Source of the DNA: Streptomyces xanthii
Lineage (GTDB): Bacteria > Actinomycetota > Actinomycetes > Streptomycetales > Streptomycetaceae
DNA length: 64,000 nt
Direction of reading: 5' to 3'
Assembly: GCF_014621695.1 (NCBI RefSeq)
Contig: NZ_CP061281.1
Location: 1,302,001-1,366,000, forward strand
Under the pieces are notes generated by a model, which did not search any database, had not been told where the DNA came from, and was given only the letters and a program-made list of their open reading frames with translations. Position numbers and translations under genes: made by a program. Shown here piece after piece: positions 15,806 to 24,900 of the stretch. Numbering within the stretch: the first letter of the stretch is position 1; the number at the start of each line of letters is the position of its first letter.

Positions 15806-16593
15806 GCGGCACGAGTGGCCCGAGCGGCATGAGTGGCACGAGTGTGCTCCGGGCCGAGGGCGTCGGCGTGCGGTTCGGCGGGGTGCGGGCCCTGGACGGG
15901 GTCGGGCTGCGGCTCGCGGCGGGCGAGGTGTGCGGCCTGATCGGGCCCAACGGGGCGGGCAAGACGACCCTGTTCGACGTCCTGTCGGGGATCCGGCGGC
16001 CGGACGCGGGCCGGGTCCTGCTCGACGGGGCCGAGGTCACGCGGCGCTCGCCGGTGTGGCGGGCGCGGCACGGGATGCGGCGCACGTTCCAGCGCCGGCA
16101 GCTGTTCGGTCAGCTGACCGTCGCCGACAACCTGCTCGTCGCGCAGGAGTCGCGGCGCGGCGGCGCGGACGCCGGGCGGGCCGCTGAACTGCTGCGCGCC
16201 TGCGGCCTGGAGGCGCTGTCCGGCACGTACGCGGGCACGCTGCCGGTCGGGCAGGCGCGGATGGTGGAGCTGGCGCGGGCCGCCGCCGACCGGCCCCGGG
16301 TTCTGCTCCTCGACGAACCGGCGTCCGGGATGACGGCCGACGAGCGGGAGCGGCTCGCCGCCGTGGTGCGCGTCCTCGCCGCGGACGGCTGCGCGGTGCT
16401 GCTGGTGGAGCACAACGTGGCGTTCGTGATGGAGCTGTGCTCGCGGGTCGTGGTGCTCGACCTGGGGCGGGTGCTCGCCGAGGGCACCCCGGCCGAGGTG
16501 CGCGCGGACGCACGCGTCCGGGAGGCGTATCTGGGCACCCGGGACCCCGCGCGGACGGCGCCGGATGCCCAAGGAATGCGCGGACGCGCGTGA
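15802..16593 (+). CDS. ABC transporter ATP-binding protein, LivG-type
   Basis: 263 residues; ATG 15802 overlaps the stop of the fused permease (ATGA). Walker A is GPNGAGKTT, the Q-loop region RTFQRRQLFGQLTVADN, and Walker B RVLLLDEPASGM with a downstream H-loop (EHNVAF). The signature is LPVGQ instead of the usual LSxGQ, so the two residues that contact ATP across the dimer differ; its partner in the fused chain has a canonical signature. The first 14 residues repeat a Ser-Gly-Thr motif with a second in-frame ATG at 15829-15831, so the true start could be nine codons later. It completes the importer. Confidence 0.9.
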   Translation: MSGTSGPSGMSGTSVLRAEGVGVRFGGVRALDGVGLRLAAGEVCGLIGPNGAGKTTLFDVLSGIRRPDAGRVLLDGAEVTRRSPVWRARHGMRRTFQRRQLFGQLTVADNLLVAQESRRGGADAGRAAELLRACGLEALSGTYAGTLPVGQARMVELARAAADRPRVLLLDEPASGMTADERERLAAVVRVLAADGCAVLLVEHNVAFVMELCSRVVVLDLGRVLAEGTPAEVRADARVREAYLGTRDPARTAPDAQGMRGRA

Positions 16594-16668
16594 TCGTTGA
16601 CGATGGGAGTACGCGGCGCGGACCTCCGCGCGCCTCTGAAGACCAGACGACCTAAGGACCGACACCTC

Positions 16669-17502
16669 GTGAGCAAGGTTCCCCCGATCATCCTGAACAA
16701 CGGCGTCGAGATGCCCCAGCTCGGCTTCGGCGTGTGGCAGGTGCCGGACGACGAGGCCGAGAAGGCGGTCGCGACGGCCCTGGAGGCCGGGTACCGCAGC
16801 ATCGACACCGCCGCGATCTACGGCAACGAGGAGGGCACGGGCCGCGCCATCGCGGCGTCGGGCGTGCCCCGCGAGGACCTCTTCGTCACGACGAAGCTGT
16901 GGAACGCCGACCAGGGCCACGACGCGACGCTCCGCGCGTTCGACGCGTCGCTGGCCAAGCTGGGCCTCGACCACGTGGACCTGTACCTGATCCACTGGCC
17001 GCTGCCGTCCAAGGGCCTGTACGTGGAGACGTACAAGGCGCTGGAGAAGATCTACGCGGACGGGCGGGCGCGCGCCATCGGTGTGTCGAACTTCCTGCCC
17101 GAGCACCTCGACCGGCTGACCGACGAGACGAACGTGATCCCGGCCGTCAACCAGATCGAGCTGCACCCGCAGCTGCAGCAGCGGGTCGCCCGCGAGCGGC
17201 ACGGGGAGCTGGGCATCGCGACCGAGGCCTGGTCGCCGCTCGGTTCCGGCAAGGGCCTCCTGGAGGTCCCGGCGATCATCGCGATCGCGCAGAAGCACGG
17301 CCGTACGCCCGCGCAGGTCGTGCTCCGCTGGCACGTCCAGACGGGCAACGTGGTGATCCCCAAGTCCGTGACCCCGTCGCGGATCAAGGAGAACATCGAC
17401 GTGTTCAGCTTCGAGCTGGACGCCGAGGACCTCGGCGCGATCAGCGCGCTCAACGAGGACCGGCGCCTGGGCCCGGACCCCGCCACGTTCGACGTCGCCT
17501 GA
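16669..17502 (+). CDS. Aldo/keto reductase (2,5-diketo-gluconate reductase-like)
   Basis: 277 residues from GTG 16669; AAGGA lies 10 bases upstream, and the open frame before it does not resemble the family. Catalytic tetrad members are visible: Asp/Tyr in DTAAIYGNEEG, Lys in TTKLWN, His in YLIHWPLP. AIGVSNFLPEHL and VIPKSVTPSRIKENIDVF are the NADPH-binding signatures of this subfamily. It reduces carbonyl groups with NADPH in the cytoplasm; the substrate is not predictable. It stands alone, 75 bases after the importer, and ends at a perfect 12-bp hairpin. Confidence 0.93.
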   Translation: MSKVPPIILNNGVEMPQLGFGVWQVPDDEAEKAVATALEAGYRSIDTAAIYGNEEGTGRAIAASGVPREDLFVTTKLWNADQGHDATLRAFDASLAKLGLDHVDLYLIHWPLPSKGLYVETYKALEKIYADGRARAIGVSNFLPEHLDRLTDETNVIPAVNQIELHPQLQQRVARERHGELGIATEAWSPLGSGKGLLEVPAIIAIAQKHGRTPAQVVLRWHVQTGNVVIPKSVTPSRIKENIDVFSFELDAEDLGAISALNEDRRLGPDPATFDVA

Positions 17503-17516
17503 GCGGCACACACGAA

Positions 17517-17547
17517 GAGGCCCGGACCGGTACACGGTCCGGGCCTC
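17517..17547. terminator. Strong hairpin terminator after the aldo/keto reductase
   Basis: GAGGCCCGGACC (17517-17528) pairs perfectly with GGTCCGGGCCTC (17536-17547) around a seven-base loop, starting 14 bases after the stop. It lies between convergent genes and could serve both. Confidence 0.85.
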
Positions 17548-17580
17548 CGGCACGTCCGGGCGCCGCCGGCCCTCCCCCAG

Positions 17581-17815
17581 CCCACCCGGGAAGCCGGACC
17601 TCCGCTCAGCCCGGCCGGGAAACCGGACCTCCGCTCAGCCCGGCCGGGAAACCGGACTTCCGCTCAGCCCGCCCGGGCAAGCCAGACCTCCACTCAGCCC
17701 GCCCGGGCAAGCCGGACCTCCCCAGCCCACCCGGGGCCGCCGGACCTCCGCTCAGCCCGTCCGGGCAAGCCGGACCTCCGCTCAGCCCGTCCGGGCAAGC
17801 CAGGACTCCGGTCAG
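17581..17815. repeat. Minisatellite: eight tandem copies of a 28-30 bp unit
   Basis: Units run head to tail with no unique spacers; consensus begins CCCGNCCGGGCAAGCCGGAC and ends CTCCGCTCAG. Lengths are 28 to 30 bases with small substitutions. The array fills the gap between two convergent genes and its last unit contains the stop codon of the methyltransferase gene (17812-17814). Gap 17503-17811 holds only this array and the terminator. Confidence 0.9.
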
Positions 17816-18726
17816 GCCTCCTTCACGGCCGTGTGGACCGTGTGCGCCGTCAGCAGGAACAGGTCCTCGCGGCGGTGCAGGCTCTGCGGGTCCTCCGGGT
17901 CGAGCAGCCGGTCGACCACGGCGGCGTCCTCGGCCGGGGCACTCTGCGGGAGCGAGTCGCGGCGGCGGCGCCACAGCTCGACGACCAGCTCGCGCGCCCG
18001 GGGGTCGAGCGGCGCCGGCAGGTCGAGCAGGAAGGTGCGGGAGGCCGGGCGCACGAGGCCCGCGTCCGTGAGCAGCCCCGCCCAGTCCTCGGTGTCGGCC
18101 TTGGAGTCCGGCACGGCCGCGCGCATGTCCGCGAACCACTCCTCCTCCAGGGCGTCCATCCGGGTCTGCAGCCCGGCCCGGCCCATCCCGAAGTCGCGCG
18201 GCAGGCTGCGCCAGGGCAGTCCGCCCTCGATCAGCGCGAGGGTGCCGCCGGGGGCGAGCCGGCCGGCCAGCGCGGCGATCGCGGCCCGCTGGTCACCCAC
18301 GTGGTGCAGGGAGCGGGCCGCCCACATCAGGTCGGCGGCCGGCAGCTCGTCCAGCGCGTGCGGCAGCTCGACGCGCAGGGTGCTCACGCGGTCGGCGAGA
18401 CCCTCGCGCGCCGCCCGCTCGGCGGCGCGGGCGAGCAGTCCCTCCTCGGGGTCCGCGGCGACGACCTTCGCCTGCGGGAACTCCTCGGCGAGCCGGCAGG
18501 AGACGACGCCGGGGCCGCTGCCCACGTCGACGATCACCCCGGTGCCGCCCGGTCGCGTCCCGCGCAGCCACGCCATGGCCTGGGTGTACAGAGGGGCGTA
18601 GACCTCCGCGTTGCGCTCCAGGTGCGGGATCATGGCGACCCAGTCCGGATGCGTACTGTCGTGCCCGCCATGTCCGTGGTCCTGGTGCACGTGCTGATGC
18701 CCGTGCTGGTGCCGGCCCTCTGCCAT
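17812..18726 (-). CDS. Class I SAM-dependent methyltransferase with His-rich N-terminus
   Basis: 304 residues from ATG 18726; GTG 18753 and ATG 18783 are in-frame alternatives without better ribosome sites. Residues 5-24 contain nine histidines (HQHGHQHVHQDHGHGGHD), a likely metal-binding stretch. The methyltransferase core follows: motif I VIVDVGSGPGVVSC, acidic VVAADPEEG, and LMWAARSLHHVGD as motif IV/post-I. It resembles the UbiE/Methyltransf_12 group. Substrate unknown. The C-terminal codons and stop lie inside a minisatellite. A TTTGC-N7-GCAAA dyad lies 78 bases upstream. Confidence 0.85.
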   Translation of the reverse strand: MAEGRHQHGHQHVHQDHGHGGHDSTHPDWVAMIPHLERNAEVYAPLYTQAMAWLRGTRPGGTGVIVDVGSGPGVVSCRLAEEFPQAKVVAADPEEGLLARAAERAAREGLADRVSTLRVELPHALDELPAADLMWAARSLHHVGDQRAAIAALAGRLAPGGTLALIEGGLPWRSLPRDFGMGRAGLQTRMDALEEEWFADMRAAVPDSKADTEDWAGLLTDAGLVRPASRTFLLDLPAPLDPRARELVVELWRRRRDSLPQSAPAEDAAVVDRLLDPEDPQSLHRREDLFLLTAHTVHTAVKEA

Positions 18727-18803
18727 GCGCGCGTCGCCGCCTTCCTCGCTCACCGGTCTCGTCCCGCCCAGCGTGCGCCGCACGCCCGGTCAGGGCAAGC
18801 GCG

Positions 18804-18820
18804 TTTGCCGAGTGAGCAAA
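18804..18820. promoter_or_regulatory. Dyad upstream of the His-rich methyltransferase
   Basis: TTTGC-CGAGTGA-GCAAA, a perfect 5-bp inverted repeat with a seven-base centre, 78 bases before ATG 18726 on the minus strand. Possible repressor site; no regulator is adjacent. Confidence 0.3.
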
Positions 18821-18880
18821 TCCGAGGCCCGGGAGGCCGGGGACCGGTGCCGGGTGCCTGGCCGCGAGGCGCGCCTGATC

Positions 18881-19040
18881 GGGGAAATGCCGCCCGCAGG
18901 GCGTGCATTTCAGGGGCGCGAGGAACGGCGCGCTCAGCCACGACGCTGGTGTCACCCGGCGACGAATCCCGCGCCCCACAACGGCGGCACCCCCGGGACT
19001 CCGCCCCGGCCCCCGCTCCTCAATCGCCGGAGAGGCTTGA
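18881..19040. repeat. Interspersed GC-rich hairpin repeat, full-length copy
   Basis: Starts with GGGGAAATGC and an inner hairpin, then AGGGGCGCGAGGAACGGCGC, CACCCGGCGACGAA, and ends with CTCCTCAATCGCCGGAGAGG. It takes up most of the 406-base gap 18727-19132; the remainder holds the promoter-like sequence at 19048. Confidence 0.75.
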
Positions 19041-19047
19041 CAGGCGC

Positions 19048-19078
19048 TTGACTTCGAGTGTGCTCCAACGCGTTGACT
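19048..19078 (+). promoter_or_regulatory. MerR-type promoter candidate
   Basis: TTGACT (19048-19053), then 19 bases, then TTGACT (19073). Within the long spacer is TTCGAG-TGTG-CTCCAA (19053-19068), an inverted repeat with one mismatch. A 19-bp spacer with a dyad is the layout used by MerR regulators. The second hexamer is a poor -10 box, so this is tentative. No merR gene is nearby. Confidence 0.35.
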
Positions 19079-19132
19079 CCTGTCCGTCGCCCGGCGCGCA
19101 GCAGGCCGCCGGGCCCGGCGAGGGGGCACCGC

Positions 19133-20119
19133 ATGAAGTACCGCACGATCGGCACCGACCCGGCGAACCGGCTCGAGGTGAGCGTGCTCAGTCTGGGCGC
19201 CATGCTGTTCGGCACGGCGACCGACGAGCGGACCGCGTTCGCGCTCCTCGACCGGTACGTGGAGGCGGGCGGCACGTTCGTCGACACGTCGAACACGTAC
19301 GCCTACTGGTTCCACGACACGGTGGGCGGCGAGAGCGAGACCGTGCTGGGCAACTGGCGGCGCAGCCGGGGCGTCGGGGACGAGGTCGTCGTCGCGACGA
19401 AGGTGGGGGCGGCGCCGCGCAAGGCCGGGACCGGGTTCGTCGACAACCGCGAGGGCCTGTCGGGACCCACGATCCGGGCGGCCGTCGAGGGCAGCAGGAA
19501 GCGGCTGGGGCTGGACCGACTCCCCGTGCTCTACGCCCATGTGCCGGACCCCGAGACCGAACTCGCCGAGACCGTGCGGGAGTTCGGGGCGCTCGTCGGG
19601 GAGGGCACGGTCGGACTGCTCGGGGTGTCCAACCACTGGGCGTGGCAGGTGGAGCGCTGCCGGGCGATCGCGCGGGCCGAGGGGCTGCCCGGGTACGAGC
19701 TGCTCCAGTACCAGCACAGCTATCTGCGGCACCGCACCGATCTGCCCAGCCCGCTCTCCCCGGACGGCGAACTCGGCACGGCCGATGGCAATCTGCTGAG
19801 CATGGTGCGCGCGGAGCGCGATCTGACGCTGGTCGCGTACTCGCCGCTGCTCTCGGGCGGCTACGTGCGCGAGGACAAGCCGCTCGGTCCCGGGCACGAC
19901 CACGGCAGCCGCGACGCCCGGCTCGCCGCGCTGCGCGAGGTCGCGAAGGAGACGGGGGCGACGGTGAACCAGGTGGTGCTCGCCTGGCTGATCGGCGCCG
20001 AGGTCCCGGCGATCCCGCTGGTCGGGGCGTCGTCGGTGGCCCAGCTGGAGGAGAGCCTCGCGGCGGTCGACCTGGAGCTGACCGAGGATCAGCGGGCGCG
20101 GCTCGCGGCGGCCGGCTGA
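19133..20119 (+). CDS. Aldo/keto reductase family protein
   Basis: 328 residues from ATG 19133. The longer open frame upstream reads through the repeat and is discarded. Active-site residues appear in DTSNTYAYW (Asp, Tyr), VVATKVG (Lys) and LYAHVPD (His). LLGVSNHWAWQVERC and AIPLVGASSVAQLEESL are NADP-site signatures of the AKR11/AKR12-like group. It probably reduces aldehydes or ketones with NADPH; substrate unknown. A promoter with MerR-like geometry lies upstream, suggesting inducible expression. It is followed by a short run of G-rich repeats (20120-20175), which could form quadruplex or hairpin structure. Confidence 0.92.
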   Translation: MKYRTIGTDPANRLEVSVLSLGAMLFGTATDERTAFALLDRYVEAGGTFVDTSNTYAYWFHDTVGGESETVLGNWRRSRGVGDEVVVATKVGAAPRKAGTGFVDNREGLSGPTIRAAVEGSRKRLGLDRLPVLYAHVPDPETELAETVREFGALVGEGTVGLLGVSNHWAWQVERCRAIARAEGLPGYELLQYQHSYLRHRTDLPSPLSPDGELGTADGNLLSMVRAERDLTLVAYSPLLSGGYVREDKPLGPGHDHGSRDARLAALREVAKETGATVNQVVLAWLIGAEVPAIPLVGASSVAQLEESLAAVDLELTEDQRARLAAAG

Positions 20120-20179
20120 GCGGGGCCGGGGCGGGCCGGGCCCGGGGCGGGCCCGGGGCGGGCCCGGCCGCGCGCGCGG

Positions 20180-20485
20180 TCAGCTCGCCTGGTGGCCGGG
20201 GGCCAGCGCCTCCACCCTGCGGGCCAGCTCGAAGTCCTTCTCGGTGACGGCGCCGCCCGCGTCGTGCGAGTTCACGGCGAGGGCGACCGTGTTGTAGCCG
20301 AGGGTGAGGTCGGAGTGGTGGTTCAGCTCCTCCTGGGTCTGGGCGATGTGCACGACGAGGGCGGTCGCCGCGAAGTGCGAGCCCAGGCGGTAGGTACGGG
20401 TGATCTTGGCACCGTCGAGCGACCAGCCGGGCAGCTCGGTGAGACGGTCCTCGATCTCCTTCTGGGAGAGCGGTTCTGTAGCCAT
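20180..20485 (-). CDS. 4a-hydroxytetrahydrobiopterin dehydratase (pterin carbinolamine dehydratase)
   Basis: 101 residues, the normal length for PCD/DCoH. The core ELNHHSDLTLGYNTVAL holds the paired active-site histidines, followed by NSHDAGG in place of the usual TTHxxGG, keeping the third histidine. TELPGWSLDG at the N-terminus is the family's usual WxL segment. It dehydrates the carbinolamine formed by pterin-dependent hydroxylases so the cofactor can be recycled. No aromatic amino acid hydroxylase is in the window, so its partner lies elsewhere. TGGAG precedes the ATG. Confidence 0.95.
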   Translation of the reverse strand: MATEPLSQKEIEDRLTELPGWSLDGAKITRTYRLGSHFAATALVVHIAQTQEELNHHSDLTLGYNTVALAVNSHDAGGAVTEKDFELARRVEALAPGHQAS

Positions 20486-20524
20486 GGCTCCAGCCTGCCA
20501 CCGCGACCGGGTTACGGTCGTGTC

Positions 20525-21328
20525 ATGACGACTGCGGCGCGCAAGAACACGTCAGAAGTGGGCCGTCTGCTGCGGGGGTGGCGGGAGCAGCGGCGGGTCA
20601 GTCAACTGGAGCTCGCGCTGCGGGCGGACTCCTCGGCGCGGCACATCAGTTTCGTGGAGACGGGGCGGTCCCGGCCGAGCGAGGAGCTGATCCTGCGGCT
20701 CGCGGATCACCTCGACGTGCCGGTGCGGGAGCGCAACGCGCTGCTTCTGGCGGCCGGTTACGCCCCGCGCTTCACCGAGACCTCCCTGGACGACCCGTCG
20801 CTCGGCGCGCTGCGCGAGGGTCTGGAGCGGCTGCTGCGCGGGTACGAGCCGTACCCCGCGTTCGTCGTCGACGCGACCTACAACGTCGTCGCGGCGAACA
20901 ACGGGATCGCCCTGCTGATGGAGTCCCTGCCCGAGCACCTGCTGGCCCCGCCGCTCAACGCGATGCGGCTGACCCTGCACCCGGAGGGGCTCGCCCCGCG
21001 CATCCGCAACCTCCGCGAGTGGCGCGGGCACCTGCTCGCCCAGATGGAGCGCCAGATCGCGCTGTCCCGCTCCGAGCCGCTGCGGGAGCTGTACGAGGAG
21101 GTGGCGGCGTATCCGGTGCCCGAGGACGCGGGGCAGGAGCCCGATGAACCGGTGCCGTACTTCGCGCTGCCGATGGTGATCGAGCACGACGGCCACGTCC
21201 TGTCGTTCGTGGCCTCGATCTCCACGTTCAACACCCCGATGGACGTGACCGTCGCCGAGCTCGCCATCGAGACCCTTCTCCCGGCGGACCCGGCGACGGT
21301 GAAGTACCTTCAGGCGGCCGCGGGCTGA
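20525..21328 (+). CDS. XRE-family regulator with MmyB-like ligand-binding domain
   Basis: 267 residues. The N-terminal helix-turn-helix is VGRLLRGWREQRRVSQLELA with RHISFVETGRSRPSEELIL. From residue about 100 is the MmyB/MLTR domain (YPAFVVDATYNVVAANNG, HPEGLAPRIRNLREWRGHLL, SFVASISTFNTPMDVTVAEL), which in crystal structures binds a fatty-acid-like ligand. Such regulators often control an adjacent short-chain dehydrogenase; here the neighbours are the pterin dehydratase (divergent, 39 bases) and a membrane protein (convergent, 19-base overlap). TACGGT at 20513-20518 ends six bases before the ATG, so translation may be leaderless. Confidence 0.93.
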   Translation: MTTAARKNTSEVGRLLRGWREQRRVSQLELALRADSSARHISFVETGRSRPSEELILRLADHLDVPVRERNALLLAAGYAPRFTETSLDDPSLGALREGLERLLRGYEPYPAFVVDATYNVVAANNGIALLMESLPEHLLAPPLNAMRLTLHPEGLAPRIRNLREWRGHLLAQMERQIALSRSEPLRELYEEVAAYPVPEDAGQEPDEPVPYFALPMVIEHDGHVLSFVASISTFNTPMDVTVAELAIETLLPADPATVKYLQAAAG

Positions 21329-21708
21329 GAGCGCGCCGTCGCGGCGCGCAGCGCGAGGTGCTGCAGCACGGCGAGCGTCCCGACGGCGAGGGCCTGCGCC
21401 ACGACCCACACGGCACCGGCCGTGCTCGGCTCCAGCCAGAAGGCCAGGGCGACCAGGCTGGCCGCCGTCCAGGCCAGGTTGATCTCGACGACGGCGCGGG
21501 TGCCCGCGACGGGCGGACGTCTGCGCGCGGCGAGGGCGGCGACGCCCAGGGCGTAGACGACGAGGACGGCACCGAGCGTGAGCAGGAGCCCCGGGTCGAG
21601 CCCGAGGAAGTCTCCCAGCGGGGTGGCGGCGGCGACGTAGGCGAGGCCGTTGGCTCCCGTGACGGCGGCGTCGGCGATGAGCAGGGGGCGGATCTTCTGC
21701 GGTGTCAT
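21310..21708 (-). CDS. Small four-helix membrane protein, function unknown
   Basis: 132 residues from ATG 21708 with GGGGG just upstream; an in-frame start 17 codons earlier is less likely. Four hydrophobic stretches (about residues 10-30, 42-62, 75-95, 100-122) with loops carrying basic residues such as ALAARRRPP. It resembles the many unassigned small integral membrane proteins of Streptomyces. Its last 19 bases overlap the end of the convergent MmyB-type regulator. I do not recognise a function. Confidence 0.8.
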   Translation of the reverse strand: MTPQKIRPLLIADAAVTGANGLAYVAAATPLGDFLGLDPGLLLTLGAVLVVYALGVAALAARRRPPVAGTRAVVEINLAWTAASLVALAFWLEPSTAGAVWVVAQALAVGTLAVLQHLALRAATARSQPAAA

Positions 21709-21792
21709 GCCCCCAGCCTCTGCCTCCGGCGGGTGCGGGTCGATTACCTCCGGGGTCATGCGCCTCAGGACGAGGTCGGGCTGGTTCGTTGG

Positions 21793-21846
21793 CGGGTGCG
21801 GGTCCGGTGGGGGCTGACGTCACAGCCCCCACCGGACCCGCACCCG
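21793..21846. repeat. Perfect 24-bp inverted repeat upstream of narG
   Basis: Arms 21793-21816 and 21823-21846 are exact reverse complements; key sequence GGTCCGGTGGGGGCTG with CAGCCCCCACCGGACC. The loop is ACGTCA. It lies in the divergent gap between the small membrane protein and narG, 95 bases before the narG start. GGTGGGGGCTG also forms the outer arm of the repeats at 40679 and 62891. Confidence 0.85.
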
Positions 21847-21940
21847 GCGACCGGACGCACACCCGTACGGACCAGCCCGGTCGTGCGCCCGGCGGACGCC
21901 GCTTAGCGTCCGAGGGACGGATGACGAGGGAGCACAGACG

Positions 21941-24900
21941 GTGACTGCTGACACGACGGGGACCCCCACCGAACCGGCCGCCGCGCTGCTCCGCGCCGGC
22001 CGGTTCTTCCGGCGGGGCACGGCCGCCCCCGACCTGCACAGCGTGCGGATCAAGGGCGGCCGGGACGGGGACGTCTTCTACCGGGACCGTTGGAGCCACG
22101 ACAAGGTCGTGAACTCGACCCACGGGGTGAACTGCACCGGCTCGTGCCGGTGGAAGGTGTACGTCAAGGACGGCATCATCACGTGGGAGACCCAGCAGAC
22201 GGACTATCCGAGCGTGGGCCCGGACCGGCCGGAGTACGAGCCGCGCGGCTGCCCCCGGGGCGCCGCGTTCTCCTGGTACACGTACTCGCCGACCCGCGTG
22301 CGCTACCCGTACATCAGGGGCGTGCTCCTGGAGATGTACCGGGAGGCGAAGGCGCGGCTGAAGGACCCGGTCGAGGCGTGGGCCGACATCCAGGGGGATC
22401 CGGAGCGCCGCTGCAGGTACCAACTGGCGCGCGGCAAGGGCGGGTTGGTGCGGGCCACCTGGGACGAGGCCGTGGAGATCGTCGCTGCGGCGCACGTGCA
22501 CACCATCAAGGCGTACGGGCCCGACCGCGTCGCCGGCTTCTCCCCCATCCCCGCGATGTCGATGGTGTCGCACGCGGCCGGGGCCCGGTTCATGTCGCTG
22601 ATCGGCGCGCCGATGCTGTCGTTCTACGACTGGTACGCCGACCTGCCCGTCGCCTCGCCGCAGGTGTTCGGCGACCAGACCGACGTCCCCGAGTCGGGCG
22701 ACTGGTGGGACGCCGCGTATCTGATGATGTGGGGCTCGAACGTCCCGGTGACGCGCACGCCGGACGCCCACTGGATGGCGGAGGCCCGCTATCGCGGCCA
22801 GAAGGTCGTCGTCGTGGCGCCGGACTACGCCGACAACGCGAAGTTCGCCGACGAGTGGCTGCACCCGCACCCGGGCACGGACGGCGCGCTCGCCCTGGCC
22901 ATGGGGCACGTGATCCTCAAGGAGTTCTTCGTCGACCGGCGGACGCCGTTCTTCACGGACTACGTGAAGAAGTTCACCGACCTGCCGTTCCTGGTGACGC
23001 TGGAGCAGCGGGACGGCGCGTTCGTCCCGTCGAAGTTCCTGCGCGCCGCCGACCTCGGGCAGGGGGGCGAGGGCGCCGACTGGAAGACGGCGGTGCTCGA
23101 CGAGACGACCGGGCAGCCGGTGGTGCCGAACGGCTCGCTGGGCTTTCGCTGGACGGAGTCCGGCAAGGGCAAGTGGAACCTCGAACTGGGCAGCATCAGT
23201 CCCCAGTTGAGCCTGCACGGCTCCGACGTCGCGGCCGGCGTCGAGGTGCTCCTGCCCCGCTTCGACACGGACGGCGGCGAGCACGGCCAGGGCTCCGCGG
23301 ACACCGTGCGGCGCGGCGTCCCGGCGACCCGGCTCGGCGGCCAGGGCGGCCCGCTGGTCACGACGGTGTTCGACCTGCTGCTCGCCCAGTACGGCGTGGG
23401 CCGCGAGGGTCTTCCGGGGCAGTGGCCGTCCTCGTACGAGGACGGGGACACGCCGGGCACCCCGGGCTGGCAGGAGGCGCTCACCTCGGTGCCGGCGGCG
23501 AAGTGCGTGAAGATCGCCCGGGAGTTCGCGGCGACGGCCGAGAAGTCGCGCGGGCGCTGCATGATCCTCATGGGCGCCGGCACCAACCACTGGTTCCACT
23601 CGGAGACCATCTACCGGGGCTTTCTGGCTCTGCTCCAGCTCACCGGCTGCCAGGGCAGGAACGGCGGCGGCTGGGCGCACTACGTCGGCCAGGAGAAGTG
23701 CCGTCCGTCGACCGGCTGGGCCTCGCTGGCCTCGGCGAACGACTGGTCGCGGCCGCCCCGGCAGATGATCGGCGCCGCGTACTGGTTCCTCAACGCCGAC
23801 CAGTGGCGCTACGACCGCTTCGGCGCGGACGTGCTCGCCTCACCGCTCGGCAACGGCGCGTTCAAGGGCATGACCGGCGCCGACTGCCTTGCGCTGTCGG
23901 CCCGTTCGGGATGGATGCCCTCGTACCCGACCTTCGACCGCAACCCGCTGGAGCTGGGCGAGCAGAGCGTCGAGGAGACGGTCGGCCAGCTCAAAGCGGG
24001 CACGCTGAAGTTCGCCTGCGAGGACCCGGACGCGCCGGAGAACTGGCCGCGCGTGCTGACGCTGTGGCGGGCGAACCTGCTGGGCTCGTCCGCGAAGGGC
24101 GCCGAGTACTTCACCAAGCACCTCCTCGGCACCCAGTCCTCGCTGCGCGCCGAGGAGGCCTCGCCCGCACAGCGGCCCTCCACGGTGACCTGGCGGGACG
24201 AGGCCCCGGAGGGCAAGCTCGACCTGCTGCTCTCGCTCGACTTCCGGCAGACGTCCTCGACGCTGCTCTCCGACGTCGTGCTGCCCGCCGCGACCTGGTA
24301 CGAGAAGCACGACCTGTCGTCGACGGACATGCACCCCTACGTCCACTCGTTCACCCCGGCCGTGGACCCGCCCTGGCAGGCCCGCACCGACTTCGACACG
24401 TTCAAGGCGCTCGCGGAGAAGCTGAGCGAGCTGGCCGCCGGCCATCTCGGCGTGCGCAAGGACCTGGTGGCGGCGCCGCTCCAGCACGACACCCCGGGCG
24501 AGATCGCGCAGCCGGGCGGGGTCGTCCTGGACTGGCGCAAGGGTGAGTGCGAGCCGGTGCCCGGCAAGACGCTGCCGAACCTGGTCGTGGTCGAGCGGGA
24601 CTACACGGCGATCGGCGCGAAGTTCGCCGCGCTCGGCCCGCTGGTCGAGAAGCTCGGCCTGCCCGCGAAGGGCATCGCGCTCCACCCCGACCAGGAGGTC
24701 GAGGAGCTGCGCGAGCGCAACGGCACGGTGCGCGGCGGCCCGGCCGACGGCCGCCCGGCGCTCGACACGGCGGTCAAGGCGGCGAACACGATCCTCGCCC
24801 TGTCAGGCACCACCAACGGCCGGCTCGCCACGCAGGGCTTCCACACCCTGGAGGCGCGCACCGGCCAGGAGATGGCGCATCTGGCCGCCGAACACGAGGG

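Noticed and set aside
17581..17815. CRISPR array
   Set aside because: The units are contiguous tandem repeats with no unique spacers and no cas genes nearby; it is a minisatellite.
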